From positions 1 to 26,806 of the forward strand of contig JARFRL010000256.1 of the NCBI GenBank assembly GCA_029287275.1: a stretch of DNA of 26,806 bases. The letters run 5' to 3'. How positions within the stretch are numbered: the stretch's first letter is position 1; each line of letters starts with the position of its first letter. The stretch comes from Pontiella desulfatans (GTDB lineage: Bacteria; Verrucomicrobiota; Kiritimatiellia; Kiritimatiellales; Pontiellaceae). This document shows, piece by piece, positions 1-7,126 of the stretch. The notes under the pieces are model-generated. The model saw only the letters and a program-made list of their open reading frames with translations. It made no database searches and was not told the origin of the DNA. Made by a program: the position numbers and the translations under genes.

Positions 1-481
1 CGGTGCTGATGGGAATGCGTTTCCGCTCGGCCTTCGCCCGCTCGGTTTTCGGAAGCGTGAGCGTGAGCACGCCGCGCTTGAATTTCGCGCTGGCCTTTTC
101 GCGGTCGACCGCCACTCTCAGCGGGAAGCTGCGATGGAAGCTGTCATGCCGCGTTTCCGAAACCTGATAACTCCGTCTTTTCTCCTCGCGTTGCTCATGG
201 CGTTCGCCGTGGATGGTCAGGACGTTTTCATCCAGCGAGATTTCGATGTCCTTTTCCTCAACCCCGGGCAATTTAGCCTTCACGCGTATTTCATTGTCCG
301 TTTCCGAGACGTCGAATCCGGCTTCGAGCTCATTCCCGCGGGCGAGCGTTCCGAAACCTCGGAAGTAGCCGTCGAACAGCTCGTCGACTTCGCGCCGGAA
401 CGCGTCGAATGGATTCACATCGTGCTTCACGCGCGTCATCAGCTCGTTGGGTTTACGTCTGGATAGCATCCTGTTTCTCAT
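1..481 (-). CDS. Small heat-shock protein (Hsp20/alpha-crystallin family), 3' end cut by window edge
   Basis: ATP-independent cytoplasmic holdase that binds unfolding proteins and passes them to ClpB/DnaK. The frame is open for 160 codons from an ATG preceded by AGGAGG at 8-nt spacing, and no stop is reached. Residues 1-50 form a variable N-terminal arm with a helix containing PFDAFRREVDELFDGYF. The alpha-crystallin domain spans about 53-147, with the family hallmark GVLTLTLPK at 137-145. An I-x-I-type tail motif (IPI, about 156-158) is already present, so only a few residues should be missing. It is the last of three hsp20 genes in one minus-strand operon, 22 nt after the middle gene. The N-terminal arm differs clearly from the other two, so the three are diverged paralogues rather than recent duplicates. 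The family call is certain; the exact C-terminus is not visible. Confidence 0.93.
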   Translation of the reverse strand, partial: MRNRMLSRRKPNELMTRVKHDVNPFDAFRREVDELFDGYFRGFGTLARGNELEAGFDVSETDNEIRVKAKLPGVEEKDIEISLDENVLTIHGERHEQREEKRRSYQVSETRHDSFHRSFPLRVAVDREKASAKFKRGVLTLTLPKTERAKAERKRIPIST

Positions 482-503
482 GGAAACCACCTCCTCGCTC
501 GCG

Positions 504-914
504 TCATGCTTCCGTCGTGATTTTTATTTTCTTGGGCTTGGCCTGCGGCGTTTTGGGCAGCTCGAGCTCGAGCACTCCATTACGCAGGCGGGCTTTGATT
601 TCATCGCGGTCGATCCGCTGTGGAACCTTGAAGGTGCGCCGGAGCTGTCCGGTGACGTATTCGCTCGAAAGCAATTCATGGCTTTCGGCCATCGCCGCGG
701 GTTCCTGGTGACCGACGATCGTCAGCTCGTAGTTTTCCAGCGTGACCTCCAACCGCTCTTCCTTCACGCCGGGCATGTCGCACCGGACCAGAATGGACTC
801 GTCTTGTTCATAGATGTCCGTGGCCGGGATGAAGGTCAATTCCTCGCTTTCGCGGGCGGGTTCCACTTCGACGTGTTTCGTCGTGACCATTTCTTTGTCT
901 TTGGTTGCTTTCAT
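504..914 (-). CDS. Small heat-shock protein (Hsp20), short N-terminal arm
   Basis: Second Hsp20 holdase of the operon, 136 aa. I chose the ATG at 914 because GGGAGG lies 9 nt upstream and the preceding gene ends only 13 nt away; a longer reading to 1076 would overlap that gene. The N-terminal arm is only about 26 residues and very charged, much shorter than in its neighbours. The alpha-crystallin domain runs about 27-122 and ends in GVLELELPK (113-121), followed by a lysine-rich tail with IKI (130-132), the motif that docks into neighbouring dimers. A short arm usually means smaller oligomers (family knowledge), so this paralogue may tune the size or substrate range of mixed oligomers; that role is inference. 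It is co-transcribed with the flanking hsp20 genes and has no sign of its own promoter. Confidence 0.95.
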   Translation of the reverse strand: MKATKDKEMVTTKHVEVEPARESEELTFIPATDIYEQDESILVRCDMPGVKEERLEVTLENYELTIVGHQEPAAMAESHELLSSEYVTGQLRRTFKVPQRIDRDEIKARLRNGVLELELPKTPQAKPKKIKITTEA

Positions 915-927
915 GTTCAGCGCCTCC

Positions 928-1362
928 CTAGGCTGTTTTGATTTCGATGCGTTTGGGTTTGGTTCGCTCAAGACGCGGCAGGGTGATGGTGAGCACGCCG
1001 TCTTCATAGCGCGCGACCGCCTGATCGTCTTCCACCGCGAATGGAAGACGCACCGACCGCGTGAACGTTCCGACACCGCGTTCGGAACGGTGGCATGTGG
1101 CGTCCTTATCCGGGCGCTCGGCTTCGCGTTCGCCCTTGATCGTCAGTTGGTTGTTGACGATGCTCATATCGATATCTTGGATATCGAGTCCGGGCAGCTC
1201 GGCCGTCACCACCACGTTTTCCTCGTTGCCCCACACGTTCAACGCGGGGAAGCGGGACATGGGAGTTCCCGCGGCGTATCCGCCGAAAAGGCGGTTCATA
1301 TCCCGCTGAAGGCTTTGAAGCTCATCGAACGGGCTCCATGTTCTTGGACTGTTCCAGTACAT
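928..1362 (-). CDS. Small heat-shock protein (Hsp20), first gene of the operon
   Basis: Class A-like bacterial Hsp20 of 144 aa. The ATG at 1362 is preceded by AAGGAG with 8-nt spacing, and the protein begins with the typical aromatic-rich start MYWNSPRTWSPFDELQ, so the longer upstream reading is rejected. The N-terminal arm (1-40) contains a DMNRLFGGY helix. The alpha-crystallin domain (about 41-131) includes AELPGLD, the conserved HRSERGVGTFTRSVRLP stretch and GVLTITLPR (122-130). The C-terminal IEI (139-141) is the oligomerisation motif. This is the most canonical of the three and the promoter-proximal gene. It sits about 64 nt downstream of the start site predicted from a sigma-54-like element and is divergent from clpB, its expected partner in disaggregation. 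Confidence 0.96.
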   Translation of the reverse strand: MYWNSPRTWSPFDELQSLQRDMNRLFGGYAAGTPMSRFPALNVWGNEENVVVTAELPGLDIQDIDMSIVNNQLTIKGEREAERPDKDATCHRSERGVGTFTRSVRLPFAVEDDQAVARYEDGVLTITLPRLERTKPKRIEIKTA

Positions 1363-1436
1363 TTCACGTACTCCTTCTCTGTTGCGCTCCCGCGCCCATC
1401 GCGGAAGCGGGCCATTCCGGCCGTCACCCGCCCTAG

Positions 1437-1453
1437 TGCAAAAAAAATGCCAA
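1437..1453 (-). promoter_or_regulatory. Sigma-54-like -24/-12 promoter of the hsp20 operon
   Basis: On the minus strand the sequence reads TTGGCATTTTTTTTGCA. It fits the RpoN consensus YTGGCA-N6-TTGCW, with exactly 10 nt between the invariant GG and GC. The predicted start is near 1426, giving a leader of about 64 nt before the first hsp20 ATG. No -35/-10 pair of comparable quality and no CIRCE element (TTAGCACTC-N9-GAGTGCTAA) is visible in this intergenic region. Confidence 0.55.
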
Positions 1454-1524
1454 AATCGCGGAGTCAAAAACGCCCTTGTTTTCGCGACTTATACTTCATT
1501 CTCCCCTCGAAAAAGTGAGAAGAA

Positions 1525-1541
1525 ATGGCGCACCGCGCCAT
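1525..1541. promoter_or_regulatory. Perfect palindrome midway between the hsp20 and clpB promoters; candidate activator site
   Basis: ATGGCGC-acc-GCGCCAT has perfect 7-bp arms and a 3-bp centre. It lies 71 nt from the hsp20 -24/-12 element and 73 nt from the clpB one, so its centre is about 107-109 nt upstream of both predicted start sites. That is the usual distance for an enhancer-binding protein site. The site is seen directly; its use as an upstream activating sequence is inference. Confidence 0.45.
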
Positions 1542-1614
1542 CAACGCGAGACATTTGTTTCCACGTAAAACGAGCGGAAAAACCGCGATTCCCCGCCAAA
1601 GGCGAACCGCGGCG

Positions 1615-1631
1615 TTGGCATGTCCGGTGCT
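1615..1631 (+). promoter_or_regulatory. Sigma-54-like -24/-12 promoter of clpB
   Basis: TTGGCATGTCCGGTGCT has the invariant GG and GC separated by 10 nt, like the divergent hsp20 element. It departs from the TTGCW consensus only at the first T of the -12 block. The predicted start near 1642 lies immediately before the CGGAGG ribosome-binding site, giving a very short but functional-looking leader of about 11 nt. No sigma-70 or sigma-32 promoter is evident as an alternative. Confidence 0.45.
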
Positions 1632-1652
1632 TTAGGGAGCTCGGAGGTCACA

Positions 1653-4229
1653 ATGGATTTAACAAAGACGACTCAGAAGGTTCAGGAAGCCCTGCGACAG
1701 GCTCAAGTGAAGGCTTTGCGACATGGTCATCAGGAAGTGGACGCCGAACATGTTTTGCTCGCGTTGCTGGAGCAGGAAAGCGGATTGGTTCCCCGGCTGA
1801 TCGAAAGCATGGGGGCTTCGGTCTCGGTGATCCGCGCCCAGGTTGAACAGGTGCTGGAAAAACGGCCGCGCGTGCAAGGCGCGACGGAAGCGGGAAAGGT
1901 GTATGTCACGCAACGGCTCAACCAACTGATGGTAAAGGCCGGCGACGAAGCCAAAACGCTCAGGGACGAGTTTGTTTCCGTGGAGCATGTGCTGCTTGTC
2001 TTCACCGATGAAATCAAGTCGCTTTCAAACAACGGCGTCGATCGAAACGGCGTGCTCGAAGCGTTGCGGAACATACGCGGCAACCAGCGGGTCACTTCCG
2101 ATAATCCGGAAGGCCAATATGAAGCGTTGGAAAAATACGGGATGGATCTCGTCGAAGCCGCCCGTTCCGGCAAGCTGGATCCCGTGATTGGCCGCGACGC
2201 CGAAATCCGCTCGGTCATTCGCATTCTATCGCGTAAAACCAAAAACAATCCCGTGTTGATCGGCGAGCCCGGCGTGGGCAAAACGGCCATCGTGGAAGGC
2301 TTGGCGCAGCGTATCGTTCGCGGCGACGTGCCGGAAGGGTTGAAGGATAAATCGATCTGGGCGTTGGACATGACGTCCTTGATGGCCGGAGCCAAGTATC
2401 GCGGCGAATTCGAGGAACGTCTCAAGGCCGTATTGCACGAAATCAAGGCCGCGGAAGGCCGGATCATTCTGTTTATCGACGAGCTCCACAACATTGTCGG
2501 GGCCGGCCGAACCGATGGCTCGACGGACGCCGGAAACATGCTTAAGCCCATGCTGGCCCGCGGCGAACTGCACTGCATCGGGGCCACGACGCTGAACGAG
2601 CACCGGACCTACATCGAAAAGGACTCCGCGCTGGAACGCCGATTCCAACCCGTGATGGTGGACGTGCCCAGCGTGGAGGATACGATCTCGATCTTGCGCG
2701 GCTTGAAGGAACGCTTCGAGGTGCACCATGGCGTGCGCATTCTCGACGCGGCGCTGGTCTCCGCGGCCATCCTTTCCGACCGCTATATCTCCGACCGGTT
2801 CCTACCCGACAAAGCGATCGATTTAATGGACGAAGCCTGCGCGACCATCCGCACGGAAATCGACTCGATGCCGAGCGAGCTCGACGAAATCACGCGGCGC
2901 GTCATGCGGATGGAGATCGAGGAAACCGCGCTGAAAAAAGAAAAGGACCCGGCGAGCAAGGAACGTCGGCAAACGCTTCAAAAAGAGCTAGGCGATCTGC
3001 GCGCCGACGCCGACGCCATGACGGCGCGGTGGAACAACGAGAAGAACACGATCGAGAAGGTGCGCGAACTGCGCGTCGGTCTGGAACTGGCGCGGCAGGA
3101 GGCCGAAAAGGCGGAGCGCGCGTATGATCTGGAACGCGTCGCCAAACTGCGCCACGGCACCGTGCCGGAAATCGAAAAGCAACTGGCGGAAGCGGAGTCG
3201 CGCATGGCGGAACGCGATGGCGCCTCGCTGCTGCGCGAAGAGGTGACCGAAGAGGAAATCGCGGAAGTCATTTCACGCTGGGCCGGCATTCCTTTAACCA
3301 AGCTACTGGAAGGCGAACGGGAGAAACTGCTTAAGCTGGACGCGGTTTTGCATGAACGACTGATCGGTCAGGATCAGGCCGTTCAAGCCGTTTCCGACGC
3401 GGTGCTGCGCGCCCGCGCGGGCATTCAGAACCCCAACCGCCCCATTGGCTCGTTTCTGTTTCTCGGCCCCACCGGCGTCGGGAAGACCGAGTTGGCCCGA
3501 ACCTTGGCGCGGGAATTGTTCGATTCCGAAACCAACATGGTGCGGATCGATATGAGCGAATACATGGAAAAGCACGCGGTTTCGCGGTTGCTCGGCGCCC
3601 CGCCCGGCTACATTGGCTTCGAGGAAGGCGGGCAACTGACCGAGGCCGTTCGGCGCAAGCCGTATTGCGTGGTGCTGCTCGATGAAATCGAAAAGGCCCA
3701 TCATGACGTCTTCAACGTGTTACTGCAGCTGTTGGAAGACGGGCGCCTGACCGACTCGCATGGACGCACGGTGGATTTCAAGAACACGATCGTGATCATG
3801 ACCAGCAACCTCGGCTCGACGTTCCTGCTGGAAGGGATCGACGCCGAGGGCCACATCAGCGAGCAAGCGCGCGAGGAAGTGACGCGCGCGCTGCGCCGGA
3901 ATTTCCGCCCCGAGTTCCTCAACCGCGTGGATGAAACCGTGCTGTTCAAACCACTTACCCTACCGGAAATCACCCAAGTGGTTGAACTGCTCGCGAAGGA
4001 CCTTCGCGCCCGGCTGGCCCGTCAGGGCATCACGTTGGAAATCGAAAAAGCGGCCGAACAATTCATCGCGGCGGAAGGTTATGATCCGGTTCATGGCGCC
4101 CGTCCATTGAAGCGTTTCATCCAGCGCCATCTGGAAACCCCGCTTTCGCGCATGATTATTGAAGGCCGGCTGGAGACGGGCTCCGTCGCGCGGGTAGGCG
4201 TCGACGAACAGGGCCTGGTTTTCAGCTAA
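1653..4229 (+). CDS. clpB: ATP-dependent chaperone ClpB (protein disaggregase)
   Basis: Hexameric AAA+ disaggregase that threads aggregated proteins through its central pore together with DnaK/DnaJ/GrpE and Hsp20 holdases. The 858-aa length matches the family. The N-terminal Clp repeat domain (about 1-145) starts MDLTKTTQKVQEAL. NBD1 has Walker A GEPGVGKT at 204-211, Walker B ILFIDELHN and pore loop AKYRGEFEERL. The coiled-coil middle domain follows (about 400-525). NBD2 has Walker A GPTGVGKT at 605-612, Walker B VVLLDEIEKAH and pore loop GAPPGYIGFEEGG (usually GYVG). The arginine-finger and sensor-2 regions (FRPEFLNR, GARPLKR) are intact. The start is the ATG with CGGAGG 5 nt upstream; the extra upstream codons in frame are rejected because they cover the promoter element and lack the family's N-terminus. 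It is divergent from three hsp20 genes and convergent with hpf. Confidence 0.98.
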   Translation: MDLTKTTQKVQEALRQAQVKALRHGHQEVDAEHVLLALLEQESGLVPRLIESMGASVSVIRAQVEQVLEKRPRVQGATEAGKVYVTQRLNQLMVKAGDEAKTLRDEFVSVEHVLLVFTDEIKSLSNNGVDRNGVLEALRNIRGNQRVTSDNPEGQYEALEKYGMDLVEAARSGKLDPVIGRDAEIRSVIRILSRKTKNNPVLIGEPGVGKTAIVEGLAQRIVRGDVPEGLKDKSIWALDMTSLMAGAKYRGEFEERLKAVLHEIKAAEGRIILFIDELHNIVGAGRTDGSTDAGNMLKPMLARGELHCIGATTLNEHRTYIEKDSALERRFQPVMVDVPSVEDTISILRGLKERFEVHHGVRILDAALVSAAILSDRYISDRFLPDKAIDLMDEACATIRTEIDSMPSELDEITRRVMRMEIEETALKKEKDPASKERRQTLQKELGDLRADADAMTARWNNEKNTIEKVRELRVGLELARQEAEKAERAYDLERVAKLRHGTVPEIEKQLAEAESRMAERDGASLLREEVTEEEIAEVISRWAGIPLTKLLEGEREKLLKLDAVLHERLIGQDQAVQAVSDAVLRARAGIQNPNRPIGSFLFLGPTGVGKTELARTLARELFDSETNMVRIDMSEYMEKHAVSRLLGAPPGYIGFEEGGQLTEAVRRKPYCVVLLDEIEKAHHDVFNVLLQLLEDGRLTDSHGRTVDFKNTIVIMTSNLGSTFLLEGIDAEGHISEQAREEVTRALRRNFRPEFLNRVDETVLFKPLTLPEITQVVELLAKDLRARLARQGITLEIEKAAEQFIAAEGYDPVHGARPLKRFIQRHLETPLSRMIIEGRLETGSVARVGVDEQGLVFS

Positions 4230-4261
4230 CGACCGCTCTCCACGGAACCGCGGACGACACG

Positions 4262-4295
4262 AAAAAGCCTCCGAGCGCGCTCGGAGGCTTTTTTT
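4262..4295. terminator. Bidirectional intrinsic terminator between clpB and hpf
   Basis: A perfect 22-nt palindrome (4267-4288; arms GCCTCCGAG/CTCGGAGGC) is preceded by five A and followed by seven T. It can therefore end transcripts from both directions, clpB on plus and hpf on minus. Confidence 0.9.
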
Positions 4296-4312
4296 CATCC
4301 CGTGTTTATGAA

Positions 4313-4729
4313 TCAAGCCGCGTTTTCGTAGGCCTTGCCGACGCGGCGGCGGGATCGGCGACCATGCCGTTTGACGAGTTGCTTCTCGACGCTATCGAAC
4401 ACGGCGGCGATGGCGCTGAACACGCCGTCATGCATGCCCGTTTTTTCGGCGCTGCTCGCCACGTAAAGACGCTCCCCGGGCACGGAGAGTTTGACCTTCA
4501 CTTGGAAAACACCGCTTTTCTGTCGATGGTGCGTCTCATCAATCACCACGTGCGCCTTCGCGCCGGGCAACGGATATTTCTCGAAGCGTTCCATCATTTG
4601 CTCCACCAACCATAGAACTCTTTTCGACTCGCGCATGTGTCGAAACTGAACTTCGACCGGTATGTACGCGGTGGATCCGTGTCCATCAAAGTAAGAAGAT
4701 GCGGGTTTGATATGCGTTGATGTATTCAT
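4313..4729 (-). CDS. HPF/RaiA-family ribosome hibernation factor (short form)
   Basis: Predicted to bind the 30S decoding region and hold ribosomes inactive during stress or stationary phase. The protein has 138 aa. After a roughly 22-residue extension, the S30AE fold spans about 23-122: first strand IPVEVQFRHM, helix SKRVLWLVEQMMERFEKY, strand AHVVIDETHHRQKSGVFQVKVKLSVPG, then helix HDGVFSAIAAVFDSVEKQLVKR. The tail RRSRRRVGK is strongly basic, suiting rRNA contact. It lacks the C-terminal dimerisation domain of long HPF, so disomes rather than direct HPF-driven 100S dimers would be expected only with a partner. The start ATG has AAGGAG 9 nt upstream. Its place beside clpB and hsp20 fits a stress role. 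The family call rests on the overall pattern; it belongs to the divergent HPF/RaiA-like group, not classical E. coli Hpf. Confidence 0.8.
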   Translation of the reverse strand: MNTSTHIKPASSYFDGHGSTAYIPVEVQFRHMRESKRVLWLVEQMMERFEKYPLPGAKAHVVIDETHHRQKSGVFQVKVKLSVPGERLYVASSAEKTGMHDGVFSAIAAVFDSVEKQLVKRHGRRSRRRVGKAYENAA

Positions 4730-4983
4730 TACATCAGCTCCTTTCTTGGTTGGTTAGTATTTAAAAACGCGCGTTTCGCCCTATCGACTCCATGCGCCTG
4801 TTGCTTACGTAGACTAGCCTCTCGCGGCGTGTGTTCAAAGTTTTTCGTGTCTCAATAAGGTGACAATAAGCCCCGCGGCGATCAACGTTCCGCGGCTGAA
4901 ACCGGCGCGGAGACCCAGGCCATAAAAACCTTCGTTTCCACGGATGAATGTATGATAGAAAAGGAGGCTTTACGGAGATCCTC

Positions 4984-5289
4984 ATGGAGAATGAGAACAA
5001 ACTAACGGTAGAATATTGCTCGAAATGCAAATTCATGATGCGGTCGGCGTGGATCGCGCAGGAACTGCTTCAAACCTTCGAAGGCGATTTGGACGAGGCG
5101 GCGCTTCGGCCGAGCGAGATTCCGGGCATCTGGCGCATTTACGCCAACGGGCGGCAGGTCTGGGATCGTAAAACCGAGCGCGGCCTTCCGGAACTCAAAG
5201 AATTGAAACGCCGCGTCCGCGACGTTATCGCGCCCGACAAAGATCTCGGCCACGCCGAAACCATCGAACCGAAAGCGGAAGAAACCTAA
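4984..5289 (+). CDS. SelT/SelW/SelH family (Rdx) thioredoxin-fold protein
   Basis: Small cytoplasmic thioredoxin-like protein of 101 aa in the Rdx family (selenoprotein W-like); its substrates are not established. It opens with TVEYCSKCKF, placing the redox CxxC at C12 and C15 (Cys replaces the selenocysteine of the animal proteins). It continues through WIAQELLQTFEGDLDEAALRPS, the substrate-face strand GIWRIYANGRQVWDRK and the hallmark ending RDVIAPDKDLGHAE. I chose the ATG with GGAG 6 nt upstream; an in-frame ATG at 4948 has no ribosome-binding site. The gene overlaps the next one by one base (TAATG), so the two are probably translationally coupled. That pairing with a membrane protein suggests a membrane-linked redox role, which is inference. 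Confidence 0.85.
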   Translation: MENENKLTVEYCSKCKFMMRSAWIAQELLQTFEGDLDEAALRPSEIPGIWRIYANGRQVWDRKTERGLPELKELKRRVRDVIAPDKDLGHAETIEPKAEET

Positions 5290-5555
5290 TGAACAATCCA
5301 AAGATCATGCTCATCGTGCTGTGCGTCGCGCTCGCGATTCACTACGTCGCTCAAAAACAATTATTGGCGAAAGGCTGGAGCAGCGCGAATCCGAAGCCAC
5401 AGATCAACCGACTGATGATCAACGGCAGCACGCTGATCGTCTTCTCGATCTTCGCGTTCATCGCGTATCGTTACCCTTATGGCCTGTTCGGCATCCTGCT
5501 TTTCATTGAAGGCGCGGTCTGCTTCGCCTTCGCCCGAAAGCTGTATAAAAAATGA
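5289..5555 (+). CDS. Small integral membrane protein, function unknown
   Basis: An 88-aa protein I do not recognise. Hydrophobic segments are visible at about 5-20 (IMLIVLCVALAIHYVA), 48-62 (STLIVFSIFAFIAY) and 65-82 (YGLFGILLFIEGAVCFAFA), so two or three membrane spans are likely, with a basic C-terminus (RKLYKK). The stop codon of the SelW-like gene and this ATG share a base, with no independent ribosome-binding site, implying coupled expression. No catalytic residues or cysteine pairs stand out; the only cysteines lie inside predicted membrane segments. The reading frame is convincing because of its overlap with the upstream gene and its clean hydrophobic pattern. Confidence 0.7.
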   Translation: MNNPKIMLIVLCVALAIHYVAQKQLLAKGWSSANPKPQINRLMINGSTLIVFSIFAFIAYRYPYGLFGILLFIEGAVCFAFARKLYKK

Positions 5556-5591
5556 CGCGTGATGATTGAGGCGTGACGGTTTGATCACGAC

Positions 5592-6311
5592 TCACGGATC
5601 AAGCGTTAAGCCTTCCATGACTTCGCGGAGATCGCCGTGAATGACAAGTTGGGCCTCGGAGTCGAGCGGTGTTGGATCGCGGTTGATGATGACGAGCCGC
5701 GCGTTCCAAGGTCGATAGCCGGGCAGGCTCGCGGCGGGATAAACCGCGAGCGAGGTTCCGAGCACCAACACGAGGTCCGCGGCGCTCATGGCTTTCACCG
5801 ACTCGGTCCAATCATATTCCGGCGGCATCTCGCCGAAAAAGGTGATGTTGGGTTTATAGACGCCGCCGCAAACGCAATGGGGAATATCGCCGCGTTCAAT
5901 GATCGGAACCAGCTTTTCGGTCTCGATCCGGCCACCGCAGGACTGACAGGTGCTGTGGATATGGTTGCCATGCACCGTGTAAACGGGGTCGGAACCGGCG
6001 CGCTGATGAAAGTCGTCCACGTTTTGCGTGACGACCACCACGTTGTCCAGCGCGGCCAGCGCCCGATGCGCGGCGTTTGGCGCCGCGGCCAGCACCTGGG
6101 GATAAAACGCGCGGGCGAAGTCGTAAAAAATCGATGGATCGCGGTTGAAGGCGGCGAGATCGAACACGTTGACGTTCCGTTCGTCGGAATAGATTCCGCT
6201 CGCCGAGCGGAAATCGGGAATCCCCGAGGCGGTTGAAATCCCCGCGCCCGTCAGCGCCACGATCGAGCGCGCTCCCCGAATCAATTCCGACAACCGTTCA
6301 ACCTGATTCAT
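5592..6311 (-). CDS. Sir2-family NAD-dependent protein deacylase (sirtuin)
   Basis: Removes acyl groups from lysines using NAD+, yielding nicotinamide and O-acyl-ADP-ribose. The 239-aa protein has the NAD-binding GAGISTASGIPDFR (22-35), TQNVDDFHQRAG (95-106), the catalytic His in VHG (H114), a zinc module with cysteines at 122, 125, 146 and 148, then PNITFFGEMPP and GTSLAVYPAASLP. The segment NVFDLAAFNRDPSIFYDFARAFYP aligns with Thermotoga-type (class U) sirtuins. The Tyr-x-x-Arg of class III desuccinylases is not evident, so deacetylation is the safer expectation. The fourth zinc cysteine pair is CxC instead of CxxC, a small oddity. The ATG at 6311 is preferred (weak GGTGG upstream); a GTG at 6380 would run into the divergent trmO promoter. 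Confidence 0.93.
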   Translation of the reverse strand: MNQVERLSELIRGARSIVALTGAGISTASGIPDFRSASGIYSDERNVNVFDLAAFNRDPSIFYDFARAFYPQVLAAAPNAAHRALAALDNVVVVTQNVDDFHQRAGSDPVYTVHGNHIHSTCQSCGGRIETEKLVPIIERGDIPHCVCGGVYKPNITFFGEMPPEYDWTESVKAMSAADLVLVLGTSLAVYPAASLPGYRPWNARLVIINRDPTPLDSEAQLVIHGDLREVMEGLTLDP

Positions 6312-6346
6312 TTTTTCACCACCAAGCTCCCGAAGAATTCCTTGCT

Positions 6347-6374
6347 TTGAGACCTTAGCGACTTGGTGTTTAAT
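6347..6374 (+). promoter_or_regulatory. Sigma-70 promoter of trmO, probably leaderless
   Basis: TTGAGA, a 16-nt spacer and TTTAAT match the -35 and -10 consensus at 5 of 6 positions each. The -10 ends 8 nt before the trmO ATG, so transcription should start within about two bases of the start codon. No Shine-Dalgarno sequence is present, which agrees with a leaderless message. Confidence 0.6.
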
Positions 6375-6382
6375 GTTCACGC

Positions 6383-7078
6383 ATGGAGACGGAAATAAAA
6401 TTAAAACCCATAGGAACGATTCGTTCGTGCTACACGGACAAGTTCGGCATACCGCGCCAACCGGGTTTGGTGAGCAGCGCGACCGCGACGTTGGAACTGA
6501 TTCCCCCGTACAACCAGCCCAACGCGTTGCGCGGCATCGAGGCCTTTTCCCATCTATGGATCACCTTCGTGTTTCACGCGACGGACGCGCGGCAGTGGAA
6601 GGCGACGGTTCGACCGCCGCGGCTTGGCGGGAACGAGCGCGTCGGCGTGTTCGCGTCGCGCTCGAACTTTCGCCCAAATCCCATCGGATTGTCGGTGGTC
6701 GAGCTTCTCGGCGTCGAGGGAACCGCGTTGCGTCTCGGGGGCGGCGACTTTCTCGATGGCACGCCGGCGCTGGACATCAAACCCTATATCCCCTACGTCG
6801 ACAGCGTGCCCGCCGCGCGCGGCGCGTTCGCGTCCGCGGCGCCGGAACCAGGCAACACGGTCGTTTTCGCCGCGGAGGTCGAGCCGATCGTCGCCGAGCT
6901 GGAAACCCCCGACCGGCCCCATTTGCGCCAATTGATCGCGGACATGCTCGCCTACAACCCGCGGCCCGCGTATCAAACGGACGATCCCGGCCGCGTTTTC
7001 GGAACCCGGGTTTTCGATTTGGAGGTGAAGTGGAAACATTCAGGCGACAACGTCACCGTCATCGAACTGAAGTCATGA
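6383..7078 (+). CDS. trmO: TrmO/TsaA-family tRNA (adenine-N6)-methyltransferase
   Basis: Methylates the N6 of the t6A37 base next to the anticodon of tRNA-Thr using S-adenosylmethionine. This is the TsaA/YaeB beta-barrel fold, not a Rossmann methyltransferase. The 231-aa protein shows the family motifs in order: IGTIRS near the start, the FGIPRQPGLV region, LRGIEAFSHLWITFVFH, then RPPRLGGNERVGVFASRSNFRPNPIGLSVVELL and the closing DIKPYIPYVDS. The extra C-terminal domain (about 150-231) includes FGTRVFDLEVKW, which resembles the last strand of E. coli TrmO. It is divergent from the sirtuin gene with a 71-bp gap. The start ATG is supported by the promoter placed just upstream. TrmO loss is usually mild (family knowledge), so it acts as decoding fine-tuning. 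Confidence 0.92.
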   Translation: METEIKLKPIGTIRSCYTDKFGIPRQPGLVSSATATLELIPPYNQPNALRGIEAFSHLWITFVFHATDARQWKATVRPPRLGGNERVGVFASRSNFRPNPIGLSVVELLGVEGTALRLGGGDFLDGTPALDIKPYIPYVDSVPAARGAFASAAPEPGNTVVFAAEVEPIVAELETPDRPHLRQLIADMLAYNPRPAYQTDDPGRVFGTRVFDLEVKWKHSGDNVTVIELKS

Positions 7079-7103
7079 AAAAAGGCCGCCCAACTAGGCG
7101 GCC
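7078..7103 (-). terminator. Intrinsic terminator of the thioredoxin gene
   Basis: The minus strand reads GGCCGCC-tagttg-GGCGGCC followed by six T, the last of which overlap the trmO stop codon. The plus-strand tail is only TT, so it mainly serves the minus-strand gene but may also slow trmO transcription. Confidence 0.8.
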
Positions 7104-7126
7104 TTGAAGATAACTGGTCGGAACGG

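Noticed and set aside
1475..1510. Possible sigma-32-like promoter (CTTGTTT ... CTCCCC) for clpB
   Set aside because: The spacing of about 20 nt is too long for the sigma-32 consensus and the -10 part is poor.
4765..4776. 12-bp palindrome AAACGCGCGTTT upstream of hpf
   Set aside because: A simple alternating GC palindrome, short and without a second copy; not enough to call an operator.
4761..5036. Minus-strand frame of 91 codons between hpf and the SelW-like gene
   Set aside because: Overlaps the start of the SelW-like gene, has no ribosome-binding site and no family resemblance.
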